64,000 nt of DNA from Sulfuriferula sp047300855 (GCF_047300855.1 NZ_CP170197.1:1736001-1800000), one strand, 5' to 3'. Counted from the first letter of the stretch, positions 1 to 9,423 are shown. The notes: a model not told the origin generated them from the letters alone. Translations and numbers: made by a program.

Positions 1-1304
1 TGCTTATGTCCTGCTGGCGCCGGCGGCATCGGTACCAACTGATACAACGTCAGGAAGCGTTGCGTATCAGCGACCCCCAGTACCGCCTCGATCTGCTGAT
101 GCGTCCATATGTAACTGGCGCCTTCGCTGCCATCCACTTCGGCATCCTGCGCGCTATAAAATCCGCCGCCCGGTGCTTGCATCTCGGTTGTCATGTAGTG
201 CGCGGTGCGCAACGCAACCTGCCGGTACAGCGGGTTTTTGGTGATTGCATAGGCGTGGGCATACAGACCGAGTAGCTGCGCATTGTCGTAGAGCATTTTC
301 TCGAAATGCGGAATGGACCAGCTCGGCTCGATGCTGTAGCGATGGAAGCCGCCTCCCAGCTGATCCATGACGCCGCCTTCAGCCATGGCCTCCAGTGTCT
401 GCGTGACCATGCCCTGCACTTTGGCATCACGATTGAGCGTGCCGGTACTCAACAGCATGGACAGCAGCGGCGATTGCGGGAACTTGCTGGCACGCACGCC
501 GACACCCGCATCAAATACATCGAAGTTGCTTGCGGCCTCGGCAATCGCTTTATCCCGCCATTGCTGCGGTGCCAGGGCTACCGAGCCAGACGTTGCGGAA
601 CCGCGCTCGGTTTGCTGCAAAGCCAGATAAACCTGATCTGCCAGTGCCACGACTTCGGCGTGATCTTCAATCCAGGCATGATGCATGCTCTTCAATATCG
701 CCGGGAATCCGGGCAGCTTGCCCTGATCCTGCGGCGGGAAATAGCTGCCCGCATAGAAAGGTTTGAGGTCCGGGGTGAGAAATACATTGTTGGGCCAGCC
801 GCCGCCACCGGTCATGATCTGAGTAGCCAGCATGTAGATGCGGTCGATATCCGGACGCTGCTCGCGATCGACCTTGATGTTGATGAACCACTGATTCATC
901 AGTTTGGCGATCTCCGGGTTGGAATAGATTTCACGCTCGGCCACATGGCACCAGTAGCAGGTGGAATAGCCGATGGAGACGAAGATCGGCTTGTTCTCGC
1001 GCCGGGCTGCTTGCAGCGCCTCCGGCCCCCACGGGTACCAATCCACCGGATTGTGCGCGTGCAGCAGCAGATACGGATCACGGCTGTGGATCAGGCGGTT
1101 GGTATAGGTCTTGCCGTCAAACGTTACAGCGGGGGTAGTGGGGGTCGGCGATGCTGCCGGAGCCGCATTTGCGCGCGTTATCCAAGCTCCGGTCCCAGCC
1201 AGCAGCATCGCCAACATGAGCCCGAACAGCACCACGCTGCGCCACTGCCATATCAGTGAGCCTTGGCTATGCAACCGAACCGCATTCTGTAGGGCAAGTT
1301 TCAT
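1..1304 (-). CDS. DUF255 thioredoxin-fold protein (YyaL/SPATA20 family), partial
   Basis: Reading from the ATG at 1304 to the left edge gives 434 residues with no stop, so the C-terminus lies outside the window. Residues 20-47 form a hydrophobic signal or anchor ending in A-N-A-A. The family signature follows: H-N-P-V-D-W-Y-P-W-G near 84-93 and a thioredoxin-like C-Y-W-C at 116-119, then an (alpha/alpha) barrel-like region with G-G-G-F-H-R-Y and H-F-E-K-M-L-Y-D-N. The usual motif is C-H-W-C, so Tyr in place of His is a small departure. Family members are about 600-700 residues long and their biochemical role is poorly defined; the N-terminal export signal suggests a periplasmic form. The family assignment is firm; the function is not. 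Confidence 0.88.
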   Translation of the reverse strand, partial: MKLALQNAVRLHSQGSLIWQWRSVVLFGLMLAMLLAGTGAWITRANAAPAASPTPTTPAVTFDGKTYTNRLIHSRDPYLLLHAHNPVDWYPWGPEALQAARRENKPIFVSIGYSTCYWCHVAEREIYSNPEIAKLMNQWFINIKVDREQRPDIDRIYMLATQIMTGGGGWPNNVFLTPDLKPFYAGSYFPPQDQGKLPGFPAILKSMHHAWIEDHAEVVALADQVYLALQQTERGSATSGSVALAPQQWRDKAIAEAASNFDVFDAGVGVRASKFPQSPLLSMLLSTGTLNRDAKVQGMVTQTLEAMAEGGVMDQLGGGFHRYSIEPSWSIPHFEKMLYDNAQLLGLYAHAYAITKNPLYRQVALRTAHYMTTEMQAPGGGFYSAQDAEVDGSEGASYIWTHQQIEAVLGVADTQRFLTLYQLVPMPPAPAGHK

Positions 1305-1398
1305 TTTTCGCCTCGACCTGATTCTATTTATTAGAGACAGCTTAGCAGCGCCAAATCCGCTTATTAATTATTGAAGAGGGGGGTAACAGATCCGTTGT

Positions 1399-1824
1399 TC
1401 ACCCATCCGATGGTCCCACTGACCTGCGTTGTTTTTTAGTATCACCATGCTTCTGCTTGCTCTCCAGCCGGCGTCTTTGCGAAGCCCGGGTCGGCTTGGT
1501 TGCGCGACGCAGTTCGGGGACTTCGGTGGCGCGACGGATGAGTTCAACCAGGCGCACCCGTGCATCGTCGCGGTTGCGGCCCTGGGTGCGAAAACGCTGG
1601 GCTTCGATGGTGAGTATGCCTTCCTGATTAAGGCGCCGGCCTGCCAGCACGATCAGCCGGGCGCGCACCGCCTCGGGCAGGGAAGGGGAACGAGCGACAT
1701 CGAAGCGCAACTGTACCGCCGACGATACTTTATTGACGTTCTGACCGCCCGGGCCGGAGGCGCGGATAAATTGCTCCTGGATTTCGCTGTCAGGGATCGA
1801 GAGTGTGCGGGTGATGTGGATCAT
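1399..1824 (-). CDS. arfB: Peptidyl-tRNA hydrolase ArfB (YaeJ), stalled-ribosome rescue
   Basis: A 141-residue protein with the release-factor catalytic G-G-Q tripeptide near residues 26-28 in the context S-G-P-G-G-Q-N-V-N-K. A basic, Lys/Arg-rich C-terminal tail follows, which in ArfB enters the empty mRNA channel of non-stop ribosomes. The length matches ArfB (about 140) rather than full release factors (about 360). ArfB hydrolyses peptidyl-tRNA on ribosomes stalled without a stop codon. Its start overlaps the stop of the upstream sugar kinase gene by 4 bases, which suggests translational coupling, although the two functions are unrelated. Confidence 0.93.
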   Translation of the reverse strand: MIHITRTLSIPDSEIQEQFIRASGPGGQNVNKVSSAVQLRFDVARSPSLPEAVRARLIVLAGRRLNQEGILTIEAQRFRTQGRNRDDARVRLVELIRRATEVPELRRATKPTRASQRRRLESKQKHGDTKKQRRSVGPSDG

Positions 1825-3047
1825 GGGAATGATTTTACGCCTGCCTGGGCCAGCCTGGCCGCGCCGAATGCGGCCTCACCCTGTTGAGCCGTTTCGACAG
1901 GCACGCCCAGCTGCTTTTCGCGGATGCGGCGCCAGACTTCATTTTTGCTGCCACCCCCGGCGCTGATCACGCGCCGCAACGGCGTTGCACCCAGTTCGGC
2001 CAGTCTGGCATAACCCAGGGCTTCGATGCGTGCGATGCCTTCCAGCATGCCATGCAGGAAGCGCGCGTCGTCCACCGGGCGCGGGTCCAGGCGCGGCAGC
2101 AACGCCGGGGCGTGAACGGGAAAGCGTTCGCCGGGTCGGGGCAAGGGATAGTAGTCGAGTCCGCTCGGCTGGTCGGGATGGATTTTCGTGCTCAGTTCTA
2201 CCAGGGCGGCATCGCTGAAAAATTGCCGCAACACACCGCCGCCGCTATTGGATGCGCCGCCCGCCAGCCATAAATTGCCGAAGCGGTGGCTGTATACCCC
2301 GTATTCTGAAGATTCGACCCGTGTCGTCGAGAGCAGCTTCAGCACCAGCGTGGTGCCCAGCGAAGTGACTGCGTCACCGGGTTGTGCAACGCCTGTGGCA
2401 ATGAAAGCAGCAATGCTGTCGGTGGTGCCTGCACGCACGATGCAGGCAGGATTGACACTGAAATGGCGTGCCGTGTGGCGGTTGATGCGGGCTAGCGGGG
2501 CACCGGGTGCGACCACGCGCGGCAACAGTTGCGCTATCGGCAGCGCCTGTATCCAGGCCGGCCAGTCCAGGGTGCACGGGTCAAAACCGGTTTTGAGTGC
2601 GTTATGGTAATCGCTCATGCCGCCAACGCCAGTCAACAGGGCGGCCAGCCAGTCGGCCTGGTGCAGGAAATAGCGTGCGTGAACGGTACCTGGCTGTTGC
2701 ATCAGCCACATGCCTTTGGCAAGACTGCCTGGCAATGGCACGTTGTCCGTCCCCGCACTGGCACGCATATCGTTATATAGCAAAGCCGGTGCCAGCGGCT
2801 CCAGTGCGTCATCGGCCAGCAGCACGGTGCCGGAGGTGCCATCTAAGGCAATGGCGGCCAGCGCTGCCCGTTGCGCACGCGGTATTTGCGCCAGCAGATC
2901 GAACAGGGCTGCGCGCCAGTCGGCTGTATCCTGTTGTTGCGGAACAACATATTTGACGCTTGCCTCGAAAGCCACGCTGCCGGCAGCATTGATGACACAG
3001 GCTCGCGCACCCGATGTGCCAAAATCCAGTCCAAGGTAAAACATCAC
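1821..3047 (-). CDS. FGGY-family carbohydrate kinase (D-ribulokinase/xylulokinase-like)
   Basis: A 408-residue sugar kinase of the FGGY/actin-fold superfamily. The N-terminal phosphate loop L-G-L-D-F-G-T-S-G-A-R is at residues 5-15, a D-G-T-S-G-T motif follows near 87, and the C-terminal ATP-binding segment has S-A-G-G-G-S-K-N and G-E-A-A-F-G-A-A. It is shorter than xylulokinases (about 490) and resembles the compact ribulokinase-like kinases found in cyanobacteria and plants. The substrate is inferred to be a pentulose, probably D-ribulose or D-xylulose. It heads a two-gene unit with arfB. Confident on family, moderate on substrate. Confidence 0.85.
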   Translation of the reverse strand: MMFYLGLDFGTSGARACVINAAGSVAFEASVKYVVPQQQDTADWRAALFDLLAQIPRAQRAALAAIALDGTSGTVLLADDALEPLAPALLYNDMRASAGTDNVPLPGSLAKGMWLMQQPGTVHARYFLHQADWLAALLTGVGGMSDYHNALKTGFDPCTLDWPAWIQALPIAQLLPRVVAPGAPLARINRHTARHFSVNPACIVRAGTTDSIAAFIATGVAQPGDAVTSLGTTLVLKLLSTTRVESSEYGVYSHRFGNLWLAGGASNSGGGVLRQFFSDAALVELSTKIHPDQPSGLDYYPLPRPGERFPVHAPALLPRLDPRPVDDARFLHGMLEGIARIEALGYARLAELGATPLRRVISAGGGSKNEVWRRIREKQLGVPVETAQQGEAAFGAARLAQAGVKSFP

Positions 3048-3110
3048 TCGCGTCCGATTCAGGTAAAATTACAATAATACAAAAACCATTCTCGCATCAC
3101 TTCGTAAAAA

Positions 3111-6100
3111 TTGCGTTTAACCGCCATCAAACTTGCCGGGTTCAAATCCTTCGTTGATCCCACTCACATCCCCATTGTCGGCCAGATGGTCGGTGTGGTG
3201 GGACCGAATGGCTGCGGCAAATCCAATGTGATCGACGCGGTACGCTGGGTACTGGGTGAATCGCAGGCCAAGCAGTTGCGCGGCGAATCCATGCAGGACG
3301 TGATTTTCAACGGCTCCGGCACGCGCAAGCCGGTGTCGCGGGCGTCCGTTGAACTGGTGTTCGACAACAGTCTGGGCCGGGCGGCCGGACAATGGACGCA
3401 GTATGCCGAAATATCGGTCAAGCGCGTGTTGAACCGCAATGGCGATTCCAGTTATTACGTCAATAACCAGCACGTGCGGCGCCGCGACCTGACCGATATT
3501 TTCCTCGGCACCGGCCTCGGTACCAAGACTTCCTACGCCATTATCGAGCAAGGCATGATTTCGCGCATCATCGAGGCCAAGCCGGATGAGTTGCGCGGCT
3601 TTCTGGAAGAAGCGGCAGGCATCTCCAAATACAAGGAACGCCGCCGCGAGACCGAATCCCGGCTGAAAGACACACGCGAAAACCTGCTGCGCGTGGATGA
3701 CATCCGGCGCGAACTTTCCGAACAGATAGTCCGGCTGCAGACGCAGGCGCTGGTGGCGCAGCAATACCATGCACTGCAAACCGAACTGAAAAATGCGCAG
3801 CAAATGCTGTGGCTGGTCAAAAAACGCGACGCGCAGGTCGCGCGCGAACGCTTTACGCGCCAGATCGAGGAGACGGGCAGGCAAATCGAGGCGCAAACCG
3901 CGCAATTGCGCCAGACCGAGCTGCAAATCGAGGAAACCCGCACCGCGCACTATGCCGCCACCGATGCGCTGAACACCGCGCAAGGTGATTTTTACGCCGC
4001 GTCTGCGGAAGTCTCGCGACTGGAACAAAATCTGCGCCATCTCGCCGACACACGTGCGCGCCTGGCAGCCCAGATCCATCAGCTCACCGAACAGCGCGAC
4101 AGCCTGGAAAAACAGCACAACGACATGGCTGCCAGTCTGGCGCAATGGCAGCAACGTTTGCAGGACACGGACGCCGCGCTGGCAGACGCCGAAATCGAAT
4201 CTGCCGAGGCCAGCAACACGCTGCCCGAGGTGGAAAGCCTGCTTGCCGATACCCAACGGCGTGTTGCCGATTTACAGCGCGAACTATCGCTCAGCGAACA
4301 ATCGCACCAGATCGACGAAACTCATCACCAGCACAGCGCAAAAACCTTGCAGCAGCTGGAATCGCGCCATACTCGCCTGACTCACGAGCAGCGCGGCCTG
4401 CCTGAGCCCGACCGCGTGGCGCTGGGCACCGCCGAGGCTGAACTCGAAACCATTACCGAAACATTGGAAAATCTGCGCGAACAGACTGATGCGGCCCAGC
4501 AGCATCTTCCAGCGCTGGAAGCACAGCGCCAGCAACTGCGAGCGCAACTGGAAGATGTCACGCGCCGCCTGCATCAGGCCGAAGGCCAGCTTGCCGGCCT
4601 CAACAAGATTCAGGCGCATCTGGATGCCGATACCAAGCTGGATGGTTGGCTCAATCGACACCAGCTCGCCTCGCTGCCGCGTCTGTGGCAACAAATCGAG
4701 GTGGAAACCGGCTGGGAAACCGCCCTGGAAGCGGTGCTGCGGGAACGCATCAATGCTCTGGCGGAACCCGGCTCGAATATATCCAGTGTCCTCAATGACA
4801 TCCCCCCCAGCCGCGTGAGTTTTTATGATCCGCACACAGTGCCAGCCACTGCCGCCAGTACCCCGCTGCCCACGCTTATGGATAAAGTGCGATGGAAAAC
4901 AGGGCAGGGCGGGGCACTGGGGGACTGGATAGGCGAAGTTTATGTGGCCGACAACGCAGCGGCAGCGCTGGCGTTACGCGATCAATTGCCTGCCCATGCC
5001 CAGTTGGTATGCCCGGAAGGCCACATATTCACGCGCCATACGCTGAGCTTTCATGCCGAACAGACCGCCGTGCAGGGGGTGCTGGCAAGACAGAAAGATA
5101 TCGAACGGCTGACCGTCGAGACGGAAGAATCCGCGCTGCAAAAGGAAACACTGGCTGAACAGCTGGCACAAAGCGAAGATGCGCTGCGCCATGCGCAACA
5201 AAATCTCAGCGTATTGCGCAACCAGTTCAATCAGACCCAGCAACGCCAGCATCAATTGCAGATGGACACCATGCGCGCGCAACAGGCGCTGGAGCGCGTC
5301 ACCCAGCGCAGTGCACAAATTACCGCCGAACTGGCCGAAGTCGAAGCACTGATGGAACAGGAGCGTATTGAACAGCAGGCCGCCAGCGAACGCTTACACG
5401 AGCACCGCACCCAGGCCGGCTTTGTACGCGAGCATTTGGATGATGCGCGACGCGCGCGCAGTGATGCTGAAAACCTGCTCAACCAGAAACGCGAAGCGCA
5501 GCGTTTAAGCGATCGTAAATTGCAGGAAATTCGCTTTACGCTGCAATCATGTGACAACAAAATCAATGATCTGAATAACGCAATTAAACTTAATTCAGAG
5601 AACAAAAACCGACTCAGCGAACAACTGGCTCAGCTTGGTATCGAGCAAGCCCGCATCGACGAATCGGACCAGCAAGCAGCCCTGCAACAAGCTATTGCCG
5701 AGCGCCAGGCACAAGAACATGCGCTGGCTTCGCGCCGCAATGAGCTGGAAGCCGCCACCGCCCAATTACGGACGCTGGAAGAAGCGCGCATGCGCCTCGA
5801 ACAAGGTTTAACTCCCTTGCGCAACCGCATGGAAGAATTGCGTTTAAATGAGCAAGAATCACGGCTGCTTGAAGTGCAATGTGAAGAGCAGCTGGGCGCT
5901 TTGCAGGCTGATGAAGCCGGCCTGCTAGCCAGTCTGGAAAAGGGCGCCAAAGTCAGCGGGCTGAATGCAGAAATTGCGCGACTGGGCAGCGCGATCGAAG
6001 ACCTGGGCGCTGTCAACTTGGCTGCGCTGGATGAACTGCAGCACGCGCAGGAGCGCGAAACGTATCTGATAGCGCAAGGCGACGATCTGAACCAGGCCAT

Positions 6101-6617
6101 CGCCACACTGGAATCAGCCATCCAGAAAATCGACGCCGAGACGCGTGAATTGCTCAAAACCACGTTTGATACCGTCAACCAGTCCATGTCCGAGTTGTTT
6201 ACCACGCTATTCGGCGGCGGCCAGGCGCAACTGATTTTGACCGGAGAAGAGTTGCTCGACGCCGGCGTGCAGGTGTTTGCCCAGCCGCCTGGCAAGAAAA
6301 ACAGCTCGATACACCTTTTGTCGGGCGGCGAAAAAGCCCTGACTGCGCTGTCGCTGGTATTCGCCCTGTTCAAGCTCACCCCGGCGCCATTCTGCCTGCT
6401 GGACGAAGTGGATGCGCCGCTGGACGACAGCAATACGGAGCGTTACGCCCGCCTGGTCAAACAGATGTCCGAGCAAGTGCAGTTCCTGTTCATCACGCAT
6501 AACCGCATCACCATGGAAGCCGCGCACCAGTTGATCGGCGTCACCATGCAGGAATCTGGTGTTTCACGCACTGTGACCGTGGATCTGGAACAGGCTGCCA
6601 ATCTGGCCGCCGCCTGA
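3111..6617 (+). CDS. smc: Chromosome segregation ATPase SMC
   Basis: A 1168-residue condensin subunit. The N-terminal head carries Walker A G-P-N-G-C-G-K-S-N at residues 31-39. Two long coiled coils flank a hinge at about 510-660. The C-terminal head has the ABC signature L-S-G-G-E-K near 1069 and Walker B L-L-D-E-V-D near 1096. The start is a TTG at 3111: the family N-terminus (M-R-L-T-A-I-K-L-x-G-F-K-S-F) fits exactly and no upstream ATG is in frame. SMC acts with ScpA and ScpB, whose genes are also in this window at 54421-55810. In many proteobacteria smc is followed by zipA and ligA; here it is followed by a 65-residue protein and the dif site. Confidence 0.98.
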   Translation: MRLTAIKLAGFKSFVDPTHIPIVGQMVGVVGPNGCGKSNVIDAVRWVLGESQAKQLRGESMQDVIFNGSGTRKPVSRASVELVFDNSLGRAAGQWTQYAEISVKRVLNRNGDSSYYVNNQHVRRRDLTDIFLGTGLGTKTSYAIIEQGMISRIIEAKPDELRGFLEEAAGISKYKERRRETESRLKDTRENLLRVDDIRRELSEQIVRLQTQALVAQQYHALQTELKNAQQMLWLVKKRDAQVARERFTRQIEETGRQIEAQTAQLRQTELQIEETRTAHYAATDALNTAQGDFYAASAEVSRLEQNLRHLADTRARLAAQIHQLTEQRDSLEKQHNDMAASLAQWQQRLQDTDAALADAEIESAEASNTLPEVESLLADTQRRVADLQRELSLSEQSHQIDETHHQHSAKTLQQLESRHTRLTHEQRGLPEPDRVALGTAEAELETITETLENLREQTDAAQQHLPALEAQRQQLRAQLEDVTRRLHQAEGQLAGLNKIQAHLDADTKLDGWLNRHQLASLPRLWQQIEVETGWETALEAVLRERINALAEPGSNISSVLNDIPPSRVSFYDPHTVPATAASTPLPTLMDKVRWKTGQGGALGDWIGEVYVADNAAAALALRDQLPAHAQLVCPEGHIFTRHTLSFHAEQTAVQGVLARQKDIERLTVETEESALQKETLAEQLAQSEDALRHAQQNLSVLRNQFNQTQQRQHQLQMDTMRAQQALERVTQRSAQITAELAEVEALMEQERIEQQAASERLHEHRTQAGFVREHLDDARRARSDAENLLNQKREAQRLSDRKLQEIRFTLQSCDNKINDLNNAIKLNSENKNRLSEQLAQLGIEQARIDESDQQAALQQAIAERQAQEHALASRRNELEAATAQLRTLEEARMRLEQGLTPLRNRMEELRLNEQESRLLEVQCEEQLGALQADEAGLLASLEKGAKVSGLNAEIARLGSAIEDLGAVNLAALDELQHAQERETYLIAQGDDLNQAIATLESAIQKIDAETRELLKTTFDTVNQSMSELFTTLFGGGQAQLILTGEELLDAGVQVFAQPPGKKNSSIHLLSGGEKALTALSLVFALFKLTPAPFCLLDEVDAPLDDSNTERYARLVKQMSEQVQFLFITHNRITMEAAHQLIGVTMQESGVSRTVTVDLEQAANLAAA

Positions 6618-6638
6618 CCACACATATGGAATTGACCC

Positions 6639-6836
6639 ATGACCTATGAAGAATATCTGGACGAGGTCACCACGCTGATTACTGAGCTGTACGGCCTGAG
6701 TGATGATGCCGCAATCAAGCTGGTCATGCAGGCTCAGGCGGATGATTTTTTCATCCAGCACGACGAAGTTCCGGCGCTGCGCAACCAGGATCAAGCCCAG
6801 CGCGATGCAGCATCCATTTTCAAGCGCAAGGCGTGA
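6639..6836 (+). CDS. Conserved-looking small hypothetical protein (65 aa)
   Basis: A small acidic protein starting 21 bases after the smc stop and in the same direction. It is soluble, with a D-E-V-x-T-L-I-T-E-L helix and a Lys/Arg-rich end, and has no signal peptide, membrane segment or Cys. Tight spacing behind smc suggests co-transcription. The composition looks like real coding sequence, but I do not recognise the family. A role with SMC or at the terminus would be guesswork. Confidence 0.6.
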   Translation: MTYEEYLDEVTTLITELYGLSDDAAIKLVMQAQADDFFIQHDEVPALRNQDQAQRDAASIFKRKA

Positions 6837-6997
6837 CAAGCAGCGGCACAAGGTGCGGTAACGCACAGATCATGCCGACTTAAAAAGATAAGCTTGCCGG
6901 AAGTTTCCCAAACGATTTTTTTTGTGCAGGAACAAGCCTTGGCAGTATTGCCGGGCGCAGATGTCCAGGAGAAAACCCGCCTTGTTCGCCCTTCATA

Positions 6998-7025
6998 ACT
7001 TCGCATAATGTATATTATGTTAAAT
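6998..7025 (+). other. dif: dif site (XerC/XerD recombination site, replication terminus)
   Basis: The 28 bases divide as an 11-bp XerC arm ACTTCGCATAA (6998-7008), a 6-bp centre TGTATA (7009-7014) and an 11-bp XerD arm TTATGTTAAAT (7015-7025). From CGCATAA onward the bases are the same as in the E. coli dif site, and the first four (ACTT) fit the variable proteobacterial positions. XerCD resolve chromosome dimers here under control of FtsK. The site is intergenic, between the small gene after smc and the pigment cluster, as expected. Octamers matching the FtsK polarity signal GGGNAGGG mostly point toward it from both sides. Confidence 0.95.
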
Positions 7026-7036
7026 CATGTAATTTA

Positions 7037-7066
7037 TTGAAGCGAGATGGTTCCAGCGAGTAAAAT
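7037..7066 (+). promoter_or_regulatory. Possible sigma-70 promoter of the aryl polyene cluster
   Basis: TTGAAG at 7037-7042 and TAAAAT at 7061-7066 are separated by 18 bases, about 65 bases upstream of the ACP start. They match the -35 and -10 consensus at 4 of 6 and 5 of 6 positions. It is the best candidate in the 295-base gap 6837-7131, which otherwise holds only dif. The call rests on sequence match alone. Confidence 0.4.
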
Positions 7067-7131
7067 GCGCCTTCGATAAAAACCTGTCTGCTCTACTGCT
7101 GCCGACTTTACACATTACGATTCATATTTCT

Positions 7132-7422
7132 ATGCAAGATAATCAAAAACCGCCTGTATCCAGTAACGCCGAGTTGCAACATGAAGTTGCTGAACTGATG
7201 ATTGAATGTTTAAACCTTGAAGTTACTGCAGATCAAATCTCCGCTGATGCCCCCTTGTACGGTGAAGGTTTGGGCCTGGACTCCATTGATGTGCTGGAAG
7301 TCGCGCTGATGGTATCCAAGCGTTATGGTCTCCAGCTGCGCGCTGACAGTGCCGACAACCAGCATATTTTCAGCTCGCTGCGCAGTCTCTCAGACTATAT
7401 TGCAACACAGAGAAGCCGCTAA
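7132..7422 (+). CDS. Acyl carrier protein of the aryl polyene cluster
   Basis: A 96-residue carrier protein with the phosphopantetheine attachment motif G-L-G-L-D-S-I-D at residues 46-53; Ser51 is the expected modification site. It has a longer N-terminus than fatty-acid AcpP, as is common for pigment-cluster carriers. It is the first gene of the + strand pigment block and abuts the next gene with no spacer. It should carry the aryl starter and growing polyene chain. The E. coli aryl polyene cluster has two carrier proteins; only one is visible here. Confidence 0.9.
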   Translation: MQDNQKPPVSSNAELQHEVAELMIECLNLEVTADQISADAPLYGEGLGLDSIDVLEVALMVSKRYGLQLRADSADNQHIFSSLRSLSDYIATQRSR

Positions 7423-8061
7423 ATGATGTTCCGCGTCCTGCGCTGGCTGGGCATTGCTGCGCTGGTGATCGGCTATTCGATATTGGCTCATTACACCAAT
7501 GAATCCGCAAGCAACCCTAATTTGGGTGCATTGGTAGCCATTGCTCCGGTAGTCTTGATAGCACTGATCCTGGCCTGGCGCTCATCACGGCGTATCGTGA
7601 TGCTGGGCGTGCTGGTACTGGCGTGTGCCGCATTGTGGTTTGGCTGGTCGACGCTGGAGCACCATTTCGGCCTGGTTTACTGGCTGCAATATATGGCCAT
7701 GCAGCTCATCCTGTTCATGACTTTTGCCCGCACTTTGGTCGCCGGACGTCAACCGCTGTGTACCCGCTTTGCAGAAGCCGTGCATGCGCCCTTGACCCCA
7801 CAGCACGAAAACTATGCGCGCCAGGTGACCGTAGCCTGGACCCTGTTTTTTGCCGCGATGGCGTTGATTTCGACTTTGCTGTTTTTTCTGGCGCCGCTGA
7901 CCGTATGGTCGGTTTTTTCCAATTTTCTGACCCTCCCCCTGGTTGCGTTGATGTTCATTGCCGAATACTGGGTCCGCAGGTGGTTATTACCCGATACCCA
8001 GAATATGCGCATCCTTGATGCGGTGCGTGCATTCCGGAATCACTCGGCGCGTCCGCGCTAG
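7423..8061 (+). CDS. Integral membrane protein of aryl polyene cluster (COG4648-like)
   Basis: A 212-residue, strongly hydrophobic protein with about six predicted membrane segments (for example residues 9-24, 34-50, 56-75, 81-98, 130-150 and 158-180). The start codon follows the ACP stop directly, so the two genes are coupled. Proteins of this type sit between the carrier protein and the ligase in aryl polyene clusters of Gram-negative bacteria (ApeG-type position). Its role is not established; help with assembly or transport at the inner membrane is inferred from context. Confidence 0.75.
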   Translation: MMFRVLRWLGIAALVIGYSILAHYTNESASNPNLGALVAIAPVVLIALILAWRSSRRIVMLGVLVLACAALWFGWSTLEHHFGLVYWLQYMAMQLILFMTFARTLVAGRQPLCTRFAEAVHAPLTPQHENYARQVTVAWTLFFAAMALISTLLFFLAPLTVWSVFSNFLTLPLVALMFIAEYWVRRWLLPDTQNMRILDAVRAFRNHSARPR

Positions 8062-8079
8062 CCTGCCGTAGCCTTGATC

Positions 8080-9423
8080 ATGTCTCAATTTCCGCTGGTA
8101 TCTCACGTCTCCCCTGACAGCATTATCGCCTGGCGCTCCGAGGGGGCCGTCACGCTGCGTCAGTTCCTCGCCGAAGTCAGTCAGCTTGCCGCCCGGTTTC
8201 CCGCGGGGGGGCATCTGCTCAATATGTGCAGCGACCGTTACCGCTTCAGCGTGGGTCTGGCGGCCGCTATTGTGGCCGGCAAAGTCAGTTTGTTGCCGTC
8301 AACCCACACACCGGAAACCGTGCGCCAGATCAAGGTTTTTGCCCCGGATGTGTTTTGTTTGACGGATAGCGATCTGTGCACGGTGGACCTGCCGTTACTA
8401 CGCTATCCGGCCACGAGCGGGAGTCAGGCTGAAGCATTTGCCATTCCGCAAATTGACGCCAGCCAGCGCATTGCAGTGGTATTCACTTCAGGCTCCACCG
8501 GTACGCCGCAACCGCATCCCAAAACCTGGGGTGCGCTGGTCCGCAGCGTGCAGGCCGAGGCAGCGCGACTGGGGCTGCTGCACAATATCCCGCACACACT
8601 GATTGGCACCGTACCACCGCAACACATGTACGGATTTGAATCCACGGTACTGATGGCATGGCATAGCGGCAACGCCCTCAGCCATGCGCAACCATTTTAC
8701 CCGGCCGACATTTGTCAGGCGCTGGCGGCAGTGCCCATGCCGCGCGTGCTGGTCTCTTCGCCGGTGCATCTGCGCGCCTTGCTGGATGCGGAGTTGGCAT
8801 TGCCGCAGCTGGCACTGGTGGTATCCGCCACCGCCCCGCTGTCTGCCCAGCTGGCGCAGGACGTCGAGGAAAGTTGCCATGCCCCGCTCATGGAAATCTA
8901 TGGCAGCACCGAAACCGGCCTGATTGCCACCCGCCGCCCTGCCCAAAGCGAGGAATGGCGCCTGCTTCCCGGCATAAAATTGATTACGGATGGCAACAGC
9001 GTGTGCGCTTGCGGGGGACACATCGAGAACAAGATTGCGATGGGCGACAAGCTGGAACCGGTCTCGGACGAGCATTTTTTACTGCACGGGCGCCTGGCCG
9101 ATCTGGTCAATATCGCCGGCAAACGCCATTCGCTGGCCAGCCTCAATCACCTGCTCAATTCCATTCCCGGTGTCGTGGACGGCGCCTTTTACATGCCGGA
9201 TGAATCCGGCCATGGCCACATTACGCGGCTGGTGGCTTTCGTGGTGGCGCCGGAACTGGAGGCGCCCTGTCTGCTGGCAGCCTTGCGCGAACATATCGAC
9301 CCGGTTTTCCTGCCGCGGCCATTACTGTTTGTCGAGGAATTACCGCGTAACTGCACCGGAAAACTGCCGCGCGCAGCGTTGCAGGCCCTGTTTCAGGCAC
9401 ATGCCGCACAAAAATCCGCATGA
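8080..9423 (+). CDS. apeH: AMP-dependent acyl/aryl-ACP ligase (ApeH/XanA2-like)
   Basis: A 447-residue adenylate-forming enzyme. The AMP-binding signature T-S-G-S-T-G-T-P-Q-P lies near residue 135 and Y-G-S-T-E-T-G near 273; the C-terminal subdomain contains the usual N-C-T-G-K-L-P-R catalytic Lys. In aryl polyene pathways this enzyme activates a hydroxybenzoate-type starter and loads it on the carrier protein. I chose the ATG at 8080; a TTG at 8074 would add two residues. It overlaps the next gene by 4 bases. The chorismatase at 22227-23285 is the likely source of its aryl substrate. Confidence 0.88.
   Translation: MSQFPLVSHVSPDSIIAWRSEGAVTLRQFLAEVSQLAARFPAGGHLLNMCSDRYRFSVGLAAAIVAGKVSLLPSTHTPETVRQIKVFAPDVFCLTDSDLCTVDLPLLRYPATSGSQAEAFAIPQIDASQRIAVVFTSGSTGTPQPHPKTWGALVRSVQAEAARLGLLHNIPHTLIGTVPPQHMYGFESTVLMAWHSGNALSHAQPFYPADICQALAAVPMPRVLVSSPVHLRALLDAELALPQLALVVSATAPLSAQLAQDVEESCHAPLMEIYGSTETGLIATRRPAQSEEWRLLPGIKLITDGNSVCACGGHIENKIAMGDKLEPVSDEHFLLHGRLADLVNIAGKRHSLASLNHLLNSIPGVVDGAFYMPDESGHGHITRLVAFVVAPELEAPCLLAALREHIDPVFLPRPLLFVEELPRNCTGKLPRAALQALFQAHAAQKSA

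Noticed and set aside
306..1259. Long open frame on the + strand opposite the DUF255 gene
   Set aside because: The - strand frame gives clear family motifs, including C-Y-W-C; the + strand product is rich in His and Arg with no domain pattern.
3117..4256. 379-codon - strand open frame inside smc
   Set aside because: It lies wholly opposite the smc coiled-coil region, whose codon pattern opens the complementary frame; no recognisable domain.
6995..7028. Resemblance of ATAACTTCGCATAATGTAT to the left part of a loxP site
   Set aside because: The right arm does not follow the loxP inverted repeat, while the whole 28 bases fit the dif consensus, so the likeness reflects the shared tyrosine-recombinase half-site.
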